Part shown: piece by piece, positions 1 to 7,899 of the stretch | Layout: each line of letters opens with the position of its first letter | Position numbering within the stretch: the stretch's first letter is position 1 | Source: Polyangiaceae bacterium | Lineage (GTDB): Bacteria; Myxococcota_A; Polyangia; Polyangiales; Polyangiaceae | Direction: 5' to 3' | Assembly (NCBI GenBank): GCA_025937895.1 | Contig: JAICQL010000015.1 | Location: 1-63,691, forward strand | Length of the DNA: 63,691 bases | The notes under the pieces: generated by a model | What the model saw: only the letters and a program-made list of their open reading frames with translations | The model's database searches: none | Told to the model about the DNA's origin: nothing | Made by a program: the position numbers and the translations under genes

Positions 1-211
1 CATCGCCGCCACCGCGGCGCTGGCGCGAGACTCGGGCCTGGACGTGCTCGCCAGCGGCGGCGTGGGTACGCTGGAGCATATCCGGCAGCTCGCGCGCGCC
101 AGCCGCGAGGTGGGCGGCAAGATCCGCGGCGCCATCCTGGGCCGCGCCCTGCACGAGCAGCGCTTCTCCCTGGAAGAAGCCATCGCCGCGGCCTCGCTGG
201 CTGGCTCCTGA
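1..211 (+). CDS. hisA: HisA C-terminus (partial, cut by window edge)
   Basis: This is the 3' end of the gene for phosphoribosylformimino-5-aminoimidazole carboxamide ribotide isomerase, a (beta/alpha)8 enzyme of histidine biosynthesis. About 69 codons are visible, reading from base 2 to the TGA at 209-211. The phosphate-binding segment near the barrel end is seen as LASGGVGTLEHI, followed by the typical C-terminal strand and helix GAILGRALHEQRF and SLEEAI. HisF shares part of this pattern, but the end GRALHE...F(S/T)LEEA is characteristic of HisA. The 5' part lies outside the window, so catalytic Asp residues cannot be checked. Confidence 0.82.
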   Translation, partial: IAATAALARDSGLDVLASGGVGTLEHIRQLARASREVGGKIRGAILGRALHEQRFSLEEAIAAASLAGS

Positions 212-301
212 GCCAGCGGCGCCCCGCGCGCCACGAGCGCGCTTCGGCCTGAAGCAGCCCATCGCCTGGAGTTTTGGGGAGCGAAAGTCTAACGTCGCGC
301 C

Positions 302-1018
302 GTGCCCAGCCCCGACGCACCGGCGTTGCGAAACCCCTCCGAGCGCGAGCTGCGCGCGTCTCGCCGCCGCTCCATGCGGCAAGACGCGTTCAACTTGCCC
401 AACCTGCTCACCATGGGGCGCATCGCCATCATCCCGCTGGTGCTCTGGCTGTTGCAGCGTGGCTCACCCAACGACTGCGTGGTCGCCGCGCTGGTCTACT
501 CGGGCGCGGCCATCACCGATCTGCTGGATGGCTACCTGGCGCGCCGCATGAACATCGTGAGCGTGCTCGGCAAGTTCCTGGACCCGCTGGCAGACAAGCT
601 GCTGGTGATGGCCACCTTGGTCTGGCTGGTGCCGCTGGGGCGCATCTCGGAGTGGGCCGTGGTGCTGCTGCTCGGCCGCGAGCTGTCCATCACCGGCCTG
701 CGCTCCATCGCCAGCAGCGGCGGCCTGGTCATCTCTGCCGGCGGCGGCGGCAAGACCAAGACGGCGCTGCAGATGGTCGGCATCCTGTGCCTGATCATCG
801 GCTATCCGTACCACCTCTCGCTCGGCTTCCTGGATCTGGGCTGGGTAGACCTGGTCAACGTGGGTCGGGTGCTCGTGTACGCGTCGCTGGTGTTCTCCCT
901 GGTCAGCGCGTTTCAATACATCTCGCTGTTTGCTGAAGCGGTGGAGGCAAAAGAGGCGGAGACCAGTGACAAGGATGCGGGCGACAAGGACCTGGACGCG
1001 CGGGACCTGCAGTCCTGA
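302..1018 (+). CDS. pgsA: CDP-diacylglycerol-glycerol-3-phosphate 3-phosphatidyltransferase
   Basis: This integral membrane enzyme makes phosphatidylglycerol phosphate from CDP-diacylglycerol and glycerol-3-phosphate. The CDP-alcohol phosphotransferase motif is complete: DLLDGYLAR, then G, then DPLAD, matching D-x2-D-G-x2-A-R-x8-G-x3-D-x3-D. NLPNLLTMGR precedes the first membrane helix as in other PgsA proteins, and several hydrophobic segments follow. The GTG at 302 gives 238 residues. An in-frame ATG at 374 (MRQDAFNLPN) gives 214 residues and fits the family N-terminus better, so the first 24 residues are doubtful. The C-terminal tail is acidic and Asp/Lys-rich. It lies downstream of hisA and co-directional with the next three genes. 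Confidence 0.9.
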   Translation: MPSPDAPALRNPSERELRASRRRSMRQDAFNLPNLLTMGRIAIIPLVLWLLQRGSPNDCVVAALVYSGAAITDLLDGYLARRMNIVSVLGKFLDPLADKLLVMATLVWLVPLGRISEWAVVLLLGRELSITGLRSIASSGGLVISAGGGGKTKTALQMVGILCLIIGYPYHLSLGFLDLGWVDLVNVGRVLVYASLVFSLVSAFQYISLFAEAVEAKEAETSDKDAGDKDLDARDLQS

Positions 1019-1063
1019 GCCGGCAATGGGTCCGGGGCGCTGGGCCGATTGGGGGACAGCAGC

Positions 1064-1519
1064 ATGGACAGCCTGGCGCCCGCCCTGCTAGGTAGCCAGT
1101 CCCCGAGGACAAGCGTGCGCCGTACCCCTTCTTTCAGCCTGGTTTGCCGTAGTTCCCTGCCCGCTCTGCTGCCGGCGTTGCTGGTTCTGCTGCTGGGCAT
1201 CGGTTGCTCCAAGCAGGGCGAGGGCGAGCGCTGCGATATCAACAACGGCAGCCTCGACTGCGACACCAACCTGGTCTGCGTGGGGCAGGAGCAGATCAGC
1301 GTCACCGGCACCGGGGTCGCGCTGTGCTGTCCGCTGACGGAGCCGACGGTGGACGCCTGTCGCGGCAACATGACCTTGCCGCCCGAGCCCGACGCGGGCA
1401 TCACGCCGCCCCCCCCTCCGCCGCCTCCGCCACCCCCTCCGGACGCCGGCAACACCCCCACGCCGGACGCGGGCAATTCCCCCCCGCCAGACGCCAGCGC
1501 GGCGGACGGCGGTACCTGA
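1064..1519 (+). CDS. Lipoprotein with proline-rich tail, unknown function
   Basis: No family is recognised. The ATG at 1064 is preferred; a TTG at 1049 would add five residues. An N-terminal basic region and a hydrophobic stretch end in the lipobox LGIGC, so the mature protein should be lipidated and exported. After the lipidated Cys comes a short domain with six Cys residues (GERCDIN, LDCDTN, LVCVG, ALCCP, DACRG), which could form disulfides. The last 45 residues are low complexity: a run of prolines and repeated PDAGN/PDAS units. Pro/Asp/Ala/Gly-rich tails of this sort are common in myxobacterial lipoproteins and probably act as spacers. It lies 45 bases after pgsA and 30 bases before the next gene, so co-transcription is likely. 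Confidence 0.7.
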   Translation: MDSLAPALLGSQSPRTSVRRTPSFSLVCRSSLPALLPALLVLLLGIGCSKQGEGERCDINNGSLDCDTNLVCVGQEQISVTGTGVALCCPLTEPTVDACRGNMTLPPEPDAGITPPPPPPPPPPPPDAGNTPTPDAGNSPPPDASAADGGT

Positions 1520-1549
1520 GCCGCGGCGCCAGCCGCACGAGGCACTGCC

Positions 1550-1804
1550 ATGCCGCTGGTCGAGCTCATCTCACTGGCGCAGCGCGCGCTGCTCCTGTGT
1601 GTCTGGATCTCGCTGCCGGTGCTGGCCGTGGCAGCGCTGGTCGGGCTCTTGATCTCGGTGGTGCAGGCCGCCACCTCCGTACAGGACTCGGCGCTCAGCC
1701 ACCTGCCCAAGTTCCTGGCCGTCTCCCTGGCGCTGGCGCTCGCGGGGCCGTGGATGGGGCACCAGCTGGTGGGGTTTGCGCTGTACGCCTTCGGAGCGCG
1801 CTGA
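1550..1804 (+). CDS. Type III export apparatus protein, FliQ/SctS family (orphan)
   Basis: This 84-residue protein has two membrane helices, the size and layout of FliQ/SctS, a small component of the export gate of flagellar and injectisome type III secretion. The diagnostic stretch is GLLISVVQAATSVQD, then LPKFLAV and GPWMG, where family members typically have GLLVSI(F/V)QAATQI(Q/N)(E/D)-LPK-GPWM. The ATG is at 1550. The TGA ends at 1804 and the GTG of the next gene follows directly. None of the usual partners (FliP/SctR, FliR/SctT, FlhB/SctU, FlhA/SctV) is in the window. The family call rests on motif and length. Whether it serves a type III system elsewhere in the genome cannot be seen here. 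Confidence 0.75.
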   Translation: MPLVELISLAQRALLLCVWISLPVLAVAALVGLLISVVQAATSVQDSALSHLPKFLAVSLALALAGPWMGHQLVGFALYAFGAR

Positions 1805-3067
1805 GTGAGCGCGCCCGGCGCGCAGGGCCCCGGTGCCGAGCTGCCGCTGCTGTCGCCGCACGAGCTGTGGGAAAATCCCGAGTGGCTCGGCCGCGACGTG
1901 CGCGTCGGCGGACGCGTGCTGACTGACGCTGACGGCTGGCAGCTCGGCGATGCGTTTGCGGCCATTGCGGTGGAGCTGGAGCAAGGCGCACCGCCGCCAC
2001 ACGCCGCGCTGGTGGTGGCCGCCGGGCACTGGTCGGGGCGCGCGCTCAGCTCCGCGCGCTTGCTGGAGCAGAGCGCGAGTGACGCGGGCGAGCTGCCGCC
2101 GGAGCTCGAGCGGCTGCGAGCGGGGGTGGGACGCCACCTGCAGCTGCGCGCGCGGGTGCTGGGCGAGATCCGCCGCTTCTTCCTGGAGCGCGACTTCCTC
2201 GAGGTAGACACGCCGAGCCGCGCCAGCGAGTGCGCCGTCGAGCCCCACATTCACTCGCTGCGCTCCGCGCCTGGCCCGGGCGAGCGCGGCGCGGCAGAAC
2301 GCTATCTCATCACCTCCCCCGAGCTGCACATGAAGCGGCTGCTGGTCGCCGGCGTGCCCCGACTGTTCCAGCTGGTGCACTGCTTTCGCGCGGAGGAGCT
2401 GGGCCCGCTGCACGCCCCCGAGTTCTTGATGCTGGAGTGGTACCGGGCGTTCGCCGGCTGGCAAGAGGTGTTGAGCGATACCGAGCAGCTGATCGCTCGC
2501 GTGTGCCAGCGGGTCTTGGGGGGCTCGGAGCTGCGCGTGCCGGGCGGCGCCAGGATGGACCTCCGACCGCCCTTCGAGCGTTTGAGCGTGCGCGAGGCGT
2601 TCGCGCGCTTTGCCGGGGTGAGCGACGCCTCGGAGCTCGCCGCGCGCGACGAGGATCAATTCTTCCAGCTGCTCGTGGATCAGGTGGAGCCCGCGCTCGC
2701 TCGCTTCGCGCGGCCGGTGTTCCTGATCGATTATCCGAGCAGCCAGGCGGCGCTGGCCCGGCTCTCTCCGAACGATCCGAGCGTGGCCGAACGTTTCGAG
2801 CTGTACATCTCCGGGGTGGAGCTGTGTAACGGCTTCGGCGAGCTCACGGACGCGGCCGAGCAGCGCCGCCGCGCGCAGGCGGACCGCGAGCGCTGCCGCG
2901 CGCTGGGCCGTCACGTCCCCGAGCTGCCGGAGCGGTTTCTCGGCGCGCTCCGCCACGGCATGCCGCGCGCGGGCGGCAACGCGCTGGGCGTCGATCGGCT
3001 GGTGATGCTGCTGGCAGGCGAAACGAACATCGACGCGGTTCGACCCTTCGCCAGCGAGCACGTCTAG
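1805..3067 (+). CDS. epmA: EpmA/GenX-like lysyl-tRNA synthetase-related ligase
   Basis: This is a class II aminoacyl-tRNA synthetase catalytic domain of the kind that in EpmA ligates (R)-beta-lysine to elongation factor P. Motif 2 is visible as FQLVHCFRAEELGPLH followed by PEFLMLEWY. Motif 3 is GGNALGVDRLVML with the following RPF. The protein has 420 residues, against about 325 for E. coli EpmA. The extra roughly 110 N-terminal residues contain WLGRDVRVGGRVL, which resembles the first strands of the LysRS anticodon-binding OB fold in degenerate form. The GTG start abuts the stop of the SctS-like gene. No efp or epmB lies in the window, so the substrate is inferred from family only. A truncated LysRS paralogue is the alternative. 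Confidence 0.8.
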   Translation: MSAPGAQGPGAELPLLSPHELWENPEWLGRDVRVGGRVLTDADGWQLGDAFAAIAVELEQGAPPPHAALVVAAGHWSGRALSSARLLEQSASDAGELPPELERLRAGVGRHLQLRARVLGEIRRFFLERDFLEVDTPSRASECAVEPHIHSLRSAPGPGERGAAERYLITSPELHMKRLLVAGVPRLFQLVHCFRAEELGPLHAPEFLMLEWYRAFAGWQEVLSDTEQLIARVCQRVLGGSELRVPGGARMDLRPPFERLSVREAFARFAGVSDASELAARDEDQFFQLLVDQVEPALARFARPVFLIDYPSSQAALARLSPNDPSVAERFELYISGVELCNGFGELTDAAEQRRRAQADRERCRALGRHVPELPERFLGALRHGMPRAGGNALGVDRLVMLLAGETNIDAVRPFASEHV

Positions 3068-3118
3068 ACGGCGGCCGGGTCTCGCCTCGATGGAAGCGAG
3101 ACACTATGCTCCGGCGCC

Positions 3119-4150
<1,032 letters not shown>

Positions 4151-4163
4151 CGGGCGCCAGTCA

Positions 4164-4177
4164 CCCGATCGATCGGG
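4164..4177. repeat. 14-bp perfect palindrome after the aldo/keto reductase gene
   Basis: The sequence CCCGATCGATCGGG is its own reverse complement and begins 14 bases after the preceding stop. It is short and lacks a T tract, so it is at best a weak transcription end. It could equally be a protein-binding site or chance in GC-rich DNA. Confidence 0.35.
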
Positions 4178-4189
4178 CCGAGCCCGCGC

Positions 4190-4260
4190 AACCAAACGTG
4201 CCCGTGCCCGTGCCCGATCGACCCCAATATGGCCGTGCCCGTGCCCGATCGAACCAAACG
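4190..4260. repeat. Imperfect direct repeat, period about 31 bp (62 bp for a flanking 9-mer)
   Basis: GTGCCCGTGCCCGATCGA occurs at 4204-4221 and again at 4235-4252. The flanking 9-mer AACCAAACG occurs at 4190-4198 and 4252-4260. The block lies between the convergent reductase and small motility-protein genes. It looks like a decaying tandem duplication with an internal GTGCCC reiteration. No coding potential was recognised. Confidence 0.6.
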
Positions 4261-4297
4261 CGCCCACCCCATCAACGCAACCGGGCCGGCAACCCCC

Positions 4298-4474
4298 TCA
4301 AGCCTTGATATCGAGATTCTGCCCCACCCCCGCCGGCAACCCACTGGGGCCCATCGTCGATGCAGTTATCAGCTTGACGATGTCCTTGCCCTCTTGCCGG
4401 ACCGAAGCCTGAATCTTTGACGCCACCGCCACCGCGTAGTTGTCAGCGCCGCCCCCGCCTCCGGAAATTCGCAT
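4298..4474 (-). CDS. Small YjfB-like putative motility protein
   Basis: This is a 58-residue protein from an ATG at 4474 (MRISGGGGGADNY). Its C-terminus GVGQNLDIKA is the hallmark of the small YjfB-type putative motility protein family, whose members are about 60 residues and end in (L/V)GQN(I/L)D. The preceding helix SKIQASVRQEGKDIVKLITAS matches the amphipathic helix of that family. The frame stays open upstream to 4600, but the extra residues look unrelated. The biochemical role of the family is unknown. The N-terminal Gly run is unusual. It is transcribed in the same direction as surE-apt and lies 158 bases downstream of apt, beyond a tandem repeat. Confidence 0.55.
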   Translation of the reverse strand: MRISGGGGGADNYAVAVASKIQASVRQEGKDIVKLITASTMGPSGLPAGVGQNLDIKA

Positions 4475-4580
4475 GCGCTGCTGAACGGCAGCAACCGCCG
4501 CGCGCTGGATCACCCGGCGGTGTTTCACCAAAAAATCGCCACAGCGGCACAGCCGCCGTGCCAGCCCGGAGCAGGCCCAC

Positions 4581-4632
4581 TCAGCAACTCTGCTCAGCAA
4601 CTCTGCTCAGCAACTCTGCTCAGCAACTCTGC
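4581..4632. repeat. 13-bp tandem repeat, four perfect copies
   Basis: The unit TCAGCAACTCTGC is repeated perfectly at 4581, 4594, 4607 and 4620. A fifth partial copy runs into the stop codon of apt at 4633-4635. Each unit contains the short inverted pair AGCA/TGCT. On the apt strand the repeat is the immediate 3' untranslated sequence. Copy number is likely to vary between strains. Confidence 0.9.
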
Positions 4633-5313
4633 TCAGTAATGAATCAAGCTGACGACCGGCACCGGCTCGAGCTTCGAGCGACCGGCGAGCGCGTCGAGCT
4701 CGATGATGAAGGTGTACGCCAGCACCCGCGCGCCGAGCGCCAGCACCAGCTCCCCCGCGGCGGCCGCCGTGCCACCGGTGGCCAGCAGATCATCGATGAC
4801 GATCACGTTCGAGCCCGGGGCGAGCGCGTCCTTGTGCATCTCCAGCGAGGCACGCCCGTACTCCAGCCCGTATTCGACCTTCAGCGTGTCTGCCGGTAGC
4901 TTGCCCGGCTTGCGTGCGGGCACGAACGCCGTGTTGAGGCGGGACGCCAGCGGCGCGCCGAAGATGAAGCCGCGCGAGTCGATGGCGACGATCGCGTCCA
5001 CGGTGTGACCGATGAAGCGCTCGACCAGGGCGTCGATCACCATGTGAAACGCCTTGGGGTCGGCCAAGAGCGGCGTGATGTCGCGAAACAGGATGCCCGG
5101 CTTGGGAAAATCCGGGATGGCGCGGATGCGCTCGCGCACGTGGGCCAGCCGCTCCGGAGGGACGGGGGCGCTCAGGTCCTCTTCCTCCTCCGGCTCGGCG
5201 CCGGTCAGCGCCGCTCCCTCGGCGGTGGCCAGGCCCGCAGGTTGCGAAGAGATGCCGCGCGGCGTGGGCCCGCGGCGTGCCGGAGCTGGTTTGCCGAGCG
5301 AACGCCGTGTCAT
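4633..5313 (-). CDS. apt: Adenine phosphoribosyltransferase
   Basis: This purine salvage enzyme converts adenine and PRPP to AMP. The protein has 226 residues when started at the ATG at 5313, whose ATGA overlaps the surE stop and argues for translational coupling. Core residues match Apt: IPDFPKPGILFRDITPLL near the start of the catalytic domain, VAIDSRGFIFGAPLA, RKPGKLP, and the PRPP-binding loop VIVIDDLLATGGTAAAA. The first 55 or so residues, rich in Arg, Pro and Glu, are an extension beyond the usual 170-180 residue enzyme and look disordered. The frame is open further upstream inside surE, but that start is unlikely. The family is clear. Confidence 0.93.
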   Translation of the reverse strand: MTRRSLGKPAPARRGPTPRGISSQPAGLATAEGAALTGAEPEEEEDLSAPVPPERLAHVRERIRAIPDFPKPGILFRDITPLLADPKAFHMVIDALVERFIGHTVDAIVAIDSRGFIFGAPLASRLNTAFVPARKPGKLPADTLKVEYGLEYGRASLEMHKDALAPGSNVIVIDDLLATGGTAAAAGELVLALGARVLAYTFIIELDALAGRSKLEPVPVVSLIHY

Positions 5314-6095
5314 GGGCGCACAGCTACCACGGGCTTGATGCTGCCGGCGATCCTTTCCGCCAGTGGCGCCTGACGCGCGTCCCACATCTCGAGCGACAGC
5401 GGGGTCACGCCGACTACGCCCGCGTCATAGGCCTCCGTGTCGGACCCGACGGCCTCGCCATGGATCGCGCTCGAGCCGCCCAGCCACAAATATTCGCCCC
5501 CACGCGGGTCGCGGCGAAACTCCGCCCGGTCCTCATAGCGCCGCGAGCCGAGCCGGGTGGCGCGCACGGGCCAGCTCTCCCCCGCCGGGAAATTCACATT
5601 GAGCAGCACGCCGGCGCCCGACTCGGGCAAGGGCTCCCGCAGGAACGCAGCTGCCAGCTCCACGGCGCAACGTGCAGCGCCGGCCAGATCCGCATCCGGG
5701 CCCGCGGACAGCGCCAGGCCACGCAGGCCGCGCAAGGCGGCCTCGCGCGCCGCAGCCACGGTGCCGCTGTAGAAGACGTCCCCCGCCAGGTTCAAGCCGT
5801 GATTGATGCCGGAGGCCACCAGATCGGGCCGGCGCGGCACCACGCGCCCCTGCGCGCAGAGCGCCACGTACACCGAGTCTGCCGGTGTGCCATCGAGCGA
5901 GAACATCTGCGGCGCGTGCTCGCGCAGGCGCAGCGGAGTGGTCAGGCTGATCGAGTGGCTGGTGCCGCTCTGTTCGCTGAAGGGAGCACACACCACCACA
6001 TCCGCGATGGTCATCAGCGCCGTCCTCAGCTCGACCAGGCCAGGGGCGCGAAAGCCGTCGTCATTACTCAGCAAGATCAGCGGGCGGGTCGACAT
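5310..6095 (-). CDS. surE: 5'/3'-nucleotidase SurE
   Basis: This is a metal-dependent phosphatase that removes phosphate from nucleoside monophosphates. The ATG at 6095 gives MSTRPLILLSNDDGFRAPGL, which carries the family N-terminal strand and the metal-binding DD pair. SGTSHSISLT provides the conserved Ser region, followed by GTPADSVYVAL and the ASGINHGLNLAGDVFYSGTVAAA segment with the catalytic Asn. Length (261 residues) is typical. An in-frame upstream extension to 6206 exists but has no homology. It is the first gene of a coupled pair with apt, so both act in nucleotide salvage and turnover. Confidence 0.93.
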   Translation of the reverse strand: MSTRPLILLSNDDGFRAPGLVELRTALMTIADVVVCAPFSEQSGTSHSISLTTPLRLREHAPQMFSLDGTPADSVYVALCAQGRVVPRRPDLVASGINHGLNLAGDVFYSGTVAAAREAALRGLRGLALSAGPDADLAGAARCAVELAAAFLREPLPESGAGVLLNVNFPAGESWPVRATRLGSRRYEDRAEFRRDPRGGEYLWLGGSSAIHGEAVGSDTEAYDAGVVGVTPLSLEMWDARQAPLAERIAGSIKPVVAVRP

Positions 6096-6273
6096 CGAGC
6101 ACGCCACCTTAGTGCCTAGATTCCGCCGGATCGAGGGATTGCTGCTCAAATCCCGCGAGAACACGGGCGGGCCGCGGCACGGCGGCTGGGCTGCCCGGCT
6201 TGCCAACTGCCGCTGCGCTGCCAGCAGCTGCCGGCGGGCTACAGAGCGGCTCGGTCAGCCCGTATTACCGAGC

Positions 6274-7500
6274 GTGATCGAAGAGGTCTTGCCCGAGATC
6301 CAGCGTTCGGTCGAGGCCAAGCTGGTGCGCTATGCGGCCGTGGGCAAGGTGGTCATCGATGGCCTCGGTCAGACGATCACCTTGACCGGCACGGGCCTGC
6401 CCGTGACCCTGCCCATCGGCGCGCTGGTGGTGCGCTGGCGAGAGCTCAGCTTTCAGGAGCGGGAGCGTGAGTGCGCGCACCTGGCGCGCTCACTGATGCG
6501 CGAGCGCCGTCCTGCGGCTGCTGCCTCCGGGAGCTCGCGCCGCCGGTCGCCGGCGCTGGGTATCGGCATCGCCGCGGGCCTGCTGCTGGCAGCGGCCGCC
6601 GTCTACCAGAGGGTCGACGCTGCCCTGGAGGCGCGCGCGGCCGCGGCGCGCGAGCAGACGTCGGAGGTGGTGGACCCCGACGCGGAGCGGCGCGCCCACG
6701 CGGCGCAGGTGTGTCAAGCCACCCGGGCCCGGCTGTCTCACGGTGGCACGGTGGGGCCCGCCGACACCGAGGGCTGGGTGGTGGAGCTGGAGCTGCTGGC
6801 GCCCATCACCGCCCCTGCCTGGCCAGGGGTGGCGTCCTTCGTGGCGCTGGACCCCGGCACCCAGAGCGGCCGCATCAACTGGAAGGGCAGCCCGGAGCTC
6901 GCCACCCTGGACGGCTACGACACGCGAGTGGAGCTGCGCGACGGCACCTTGCCCGAGTCGTCGCCGCAATATCGCCGGCGCACGCTCACGTTTTACGGCG
7001 CGTACGTGATGCCGTATTTTCGCGAGCGCGAGCAGATCCAGATGGTGCGCTTCGCGCACGCGCTGGTGGAGACGCACGAGGTGGCCGTGGCGGGCCTGTA
7101 CGCGCGCTGCGCGGATGGCAACGAGCATCACATGGGCTCGTGGTTCGTCGGTCCGTCACCGGGCGCAGCGGCGGCGTCGCTGCTGTTCTTCATGGGCGCG
7201 TACGCCCAGCCCACGCAGCTGCCGCGCGAGGTGCTCTCCTCGCGTGAGGAGGCGGAGCTGGAGCCGGAGTTTGCGCTGACCAACATCCTGAACGCGACGC
7301 GGAAGGTGAAGAAGACCGAGCTCGTCGCGATGCTGGGGCCGCAGGACGGCACCGTGGCGGGGTCGAACAGCGCCAGCACGATCGCCTTCCCCTTCGTGCA
7401 GTCCGACCGCGCGCTGGTCGCCAGCCTCTCGCTGGCCAAGCTGCTCGAGCCGGCCACGGCACAGCCGGCCCCACCGCGCGCTCCTGCACGACCGCGCTAG
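6274..7500 (+). CDS. Single-pass membrane protein, unknown function
   Basis: No family is recognised. From a GTG at 6274 the protein has 408 residues; another in-frame GTG at 6112 would add 54 residues of poor quality, and no strong ribosome site decides. Residues 1-65 form a small soluble domain (EEVLPEIQRSVEAKLVRYAAVGK, with a beta-rich continuation). A basic stretch RRRSPA precedes one membrane helix at roughly residues 90-108. The remaining 300 residues should lie outside the cytoplasm and are compact, with few low-complexity parts until a Pro/Ala-rich C-terminus. It is divergent from surE; the intervening 178 bases should hold both promoters. Confidence 0.55.
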   Translation: MIEEVLPEIQRSVEAKLVRYAAVGKVVIDGLGQTITLTGTGLPVTLPIGALVVRWRELSFQERERECAHLARSLMRERRPAAAASGSSRRRSPALGIGIAAGLLLAAAAVYQRVDAALEARAAAAREQTSEVVDPDAERRAHAAQVCQATRARLSHGGTVGPADTEGWVVELELLAPITAPAWPGVASFVALDPGTQSGRINWKGSPELATLDGYDTRVELRDGTLPESSPQYRRRTLTFYGAYVMPYFREREQIQMVRFAHALVETHEVAVAGLYARCADGNEHHMGSWFVGPSPGAAAASLLFFMGAYAQPTQLPREVLSSREEAELEPEFALTNILNATRKVKKTELVAMLGPQDGTVAGSNSASTIAFPFVQSDRALVASLSLAKLLEPATAQPAPPRAPARPR

Positions 7501-7575
7501 CCTCACGCCGCGCCGCCGAGCTTTGCCCGTTCCGCAGCGTCACGACGGCGTCACGACCGCGTCACGACGGCGGCG

Positions 7576-7827
7576 CTACTGCGCCGGCGCGGACGTCTGC
7601 AAGCTGAGCGCGTGGATGGCGCCTTGCCCGCCCCCGCCGGGGCGCAGCAGCTCACCCAGCGCCTCGTACACCAGGCGGTGCTGGCGCATGCGCGGCTGGC
7701 CGCGAAACGCCTCGGCCACGATGCTCAGCTGATAGTGATCCTTGGTGCCGGTCAGATCAGTGATCTGCACCTGGGCGCCAGGAAACGCTGACTCGAGCAC
7801 GCGGCGCAGAGCATCGGGTTCAATCAT
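7576..7827 (-). CDS. BolA/IbaG family protein
   Basis: This 83-residue protein has the class II KH-like fold of the BolA family, which partners monothiol glutaredoxins in iron-sulfur cluster handling. The ATG at 7827 gives MIEPDALRRVLESAFPGAQV. The family motif F.G......RHR.VY..L is seen as FRGQPRMRQHRLVYEAL, with His-Arg at the conserved position. The C-terminal GAIHALSLQT also matches IbaG/BolA. A Gly-rich stretch (RPGGGGQ) is inserted before that last strand. No glutaredoxin gene is in the window. Confidence 0.8.
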   Translation of the reverse strand: MIEPDALRRVLESAFPGAQVQITDLTGTKDHYQLSIVAEAFRGQPRMRQHRLVYEALGELLRPGGGGQGAIHALSLQTSAPAQ

Positions 7828-7899
7828 GTCGCGGGGCCTCGCCGCGGGCTTAGCGCCGCTGGCCGCGCATGTCCACCACACACGAGCTCGCTCGGCTCC

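Noticed and set aside
1550..1804. Complete type III secretion locus
   Set aside because: Only the SctS-like gene is present; none of the other components was found in the window.
4298..4600. A 100-residue version of the YjfB-like protein
   Set aside because: The upstream 42 residues are Arg/Cys-rich without similarity to the family; the internal ATG at 4474 gives the family length.
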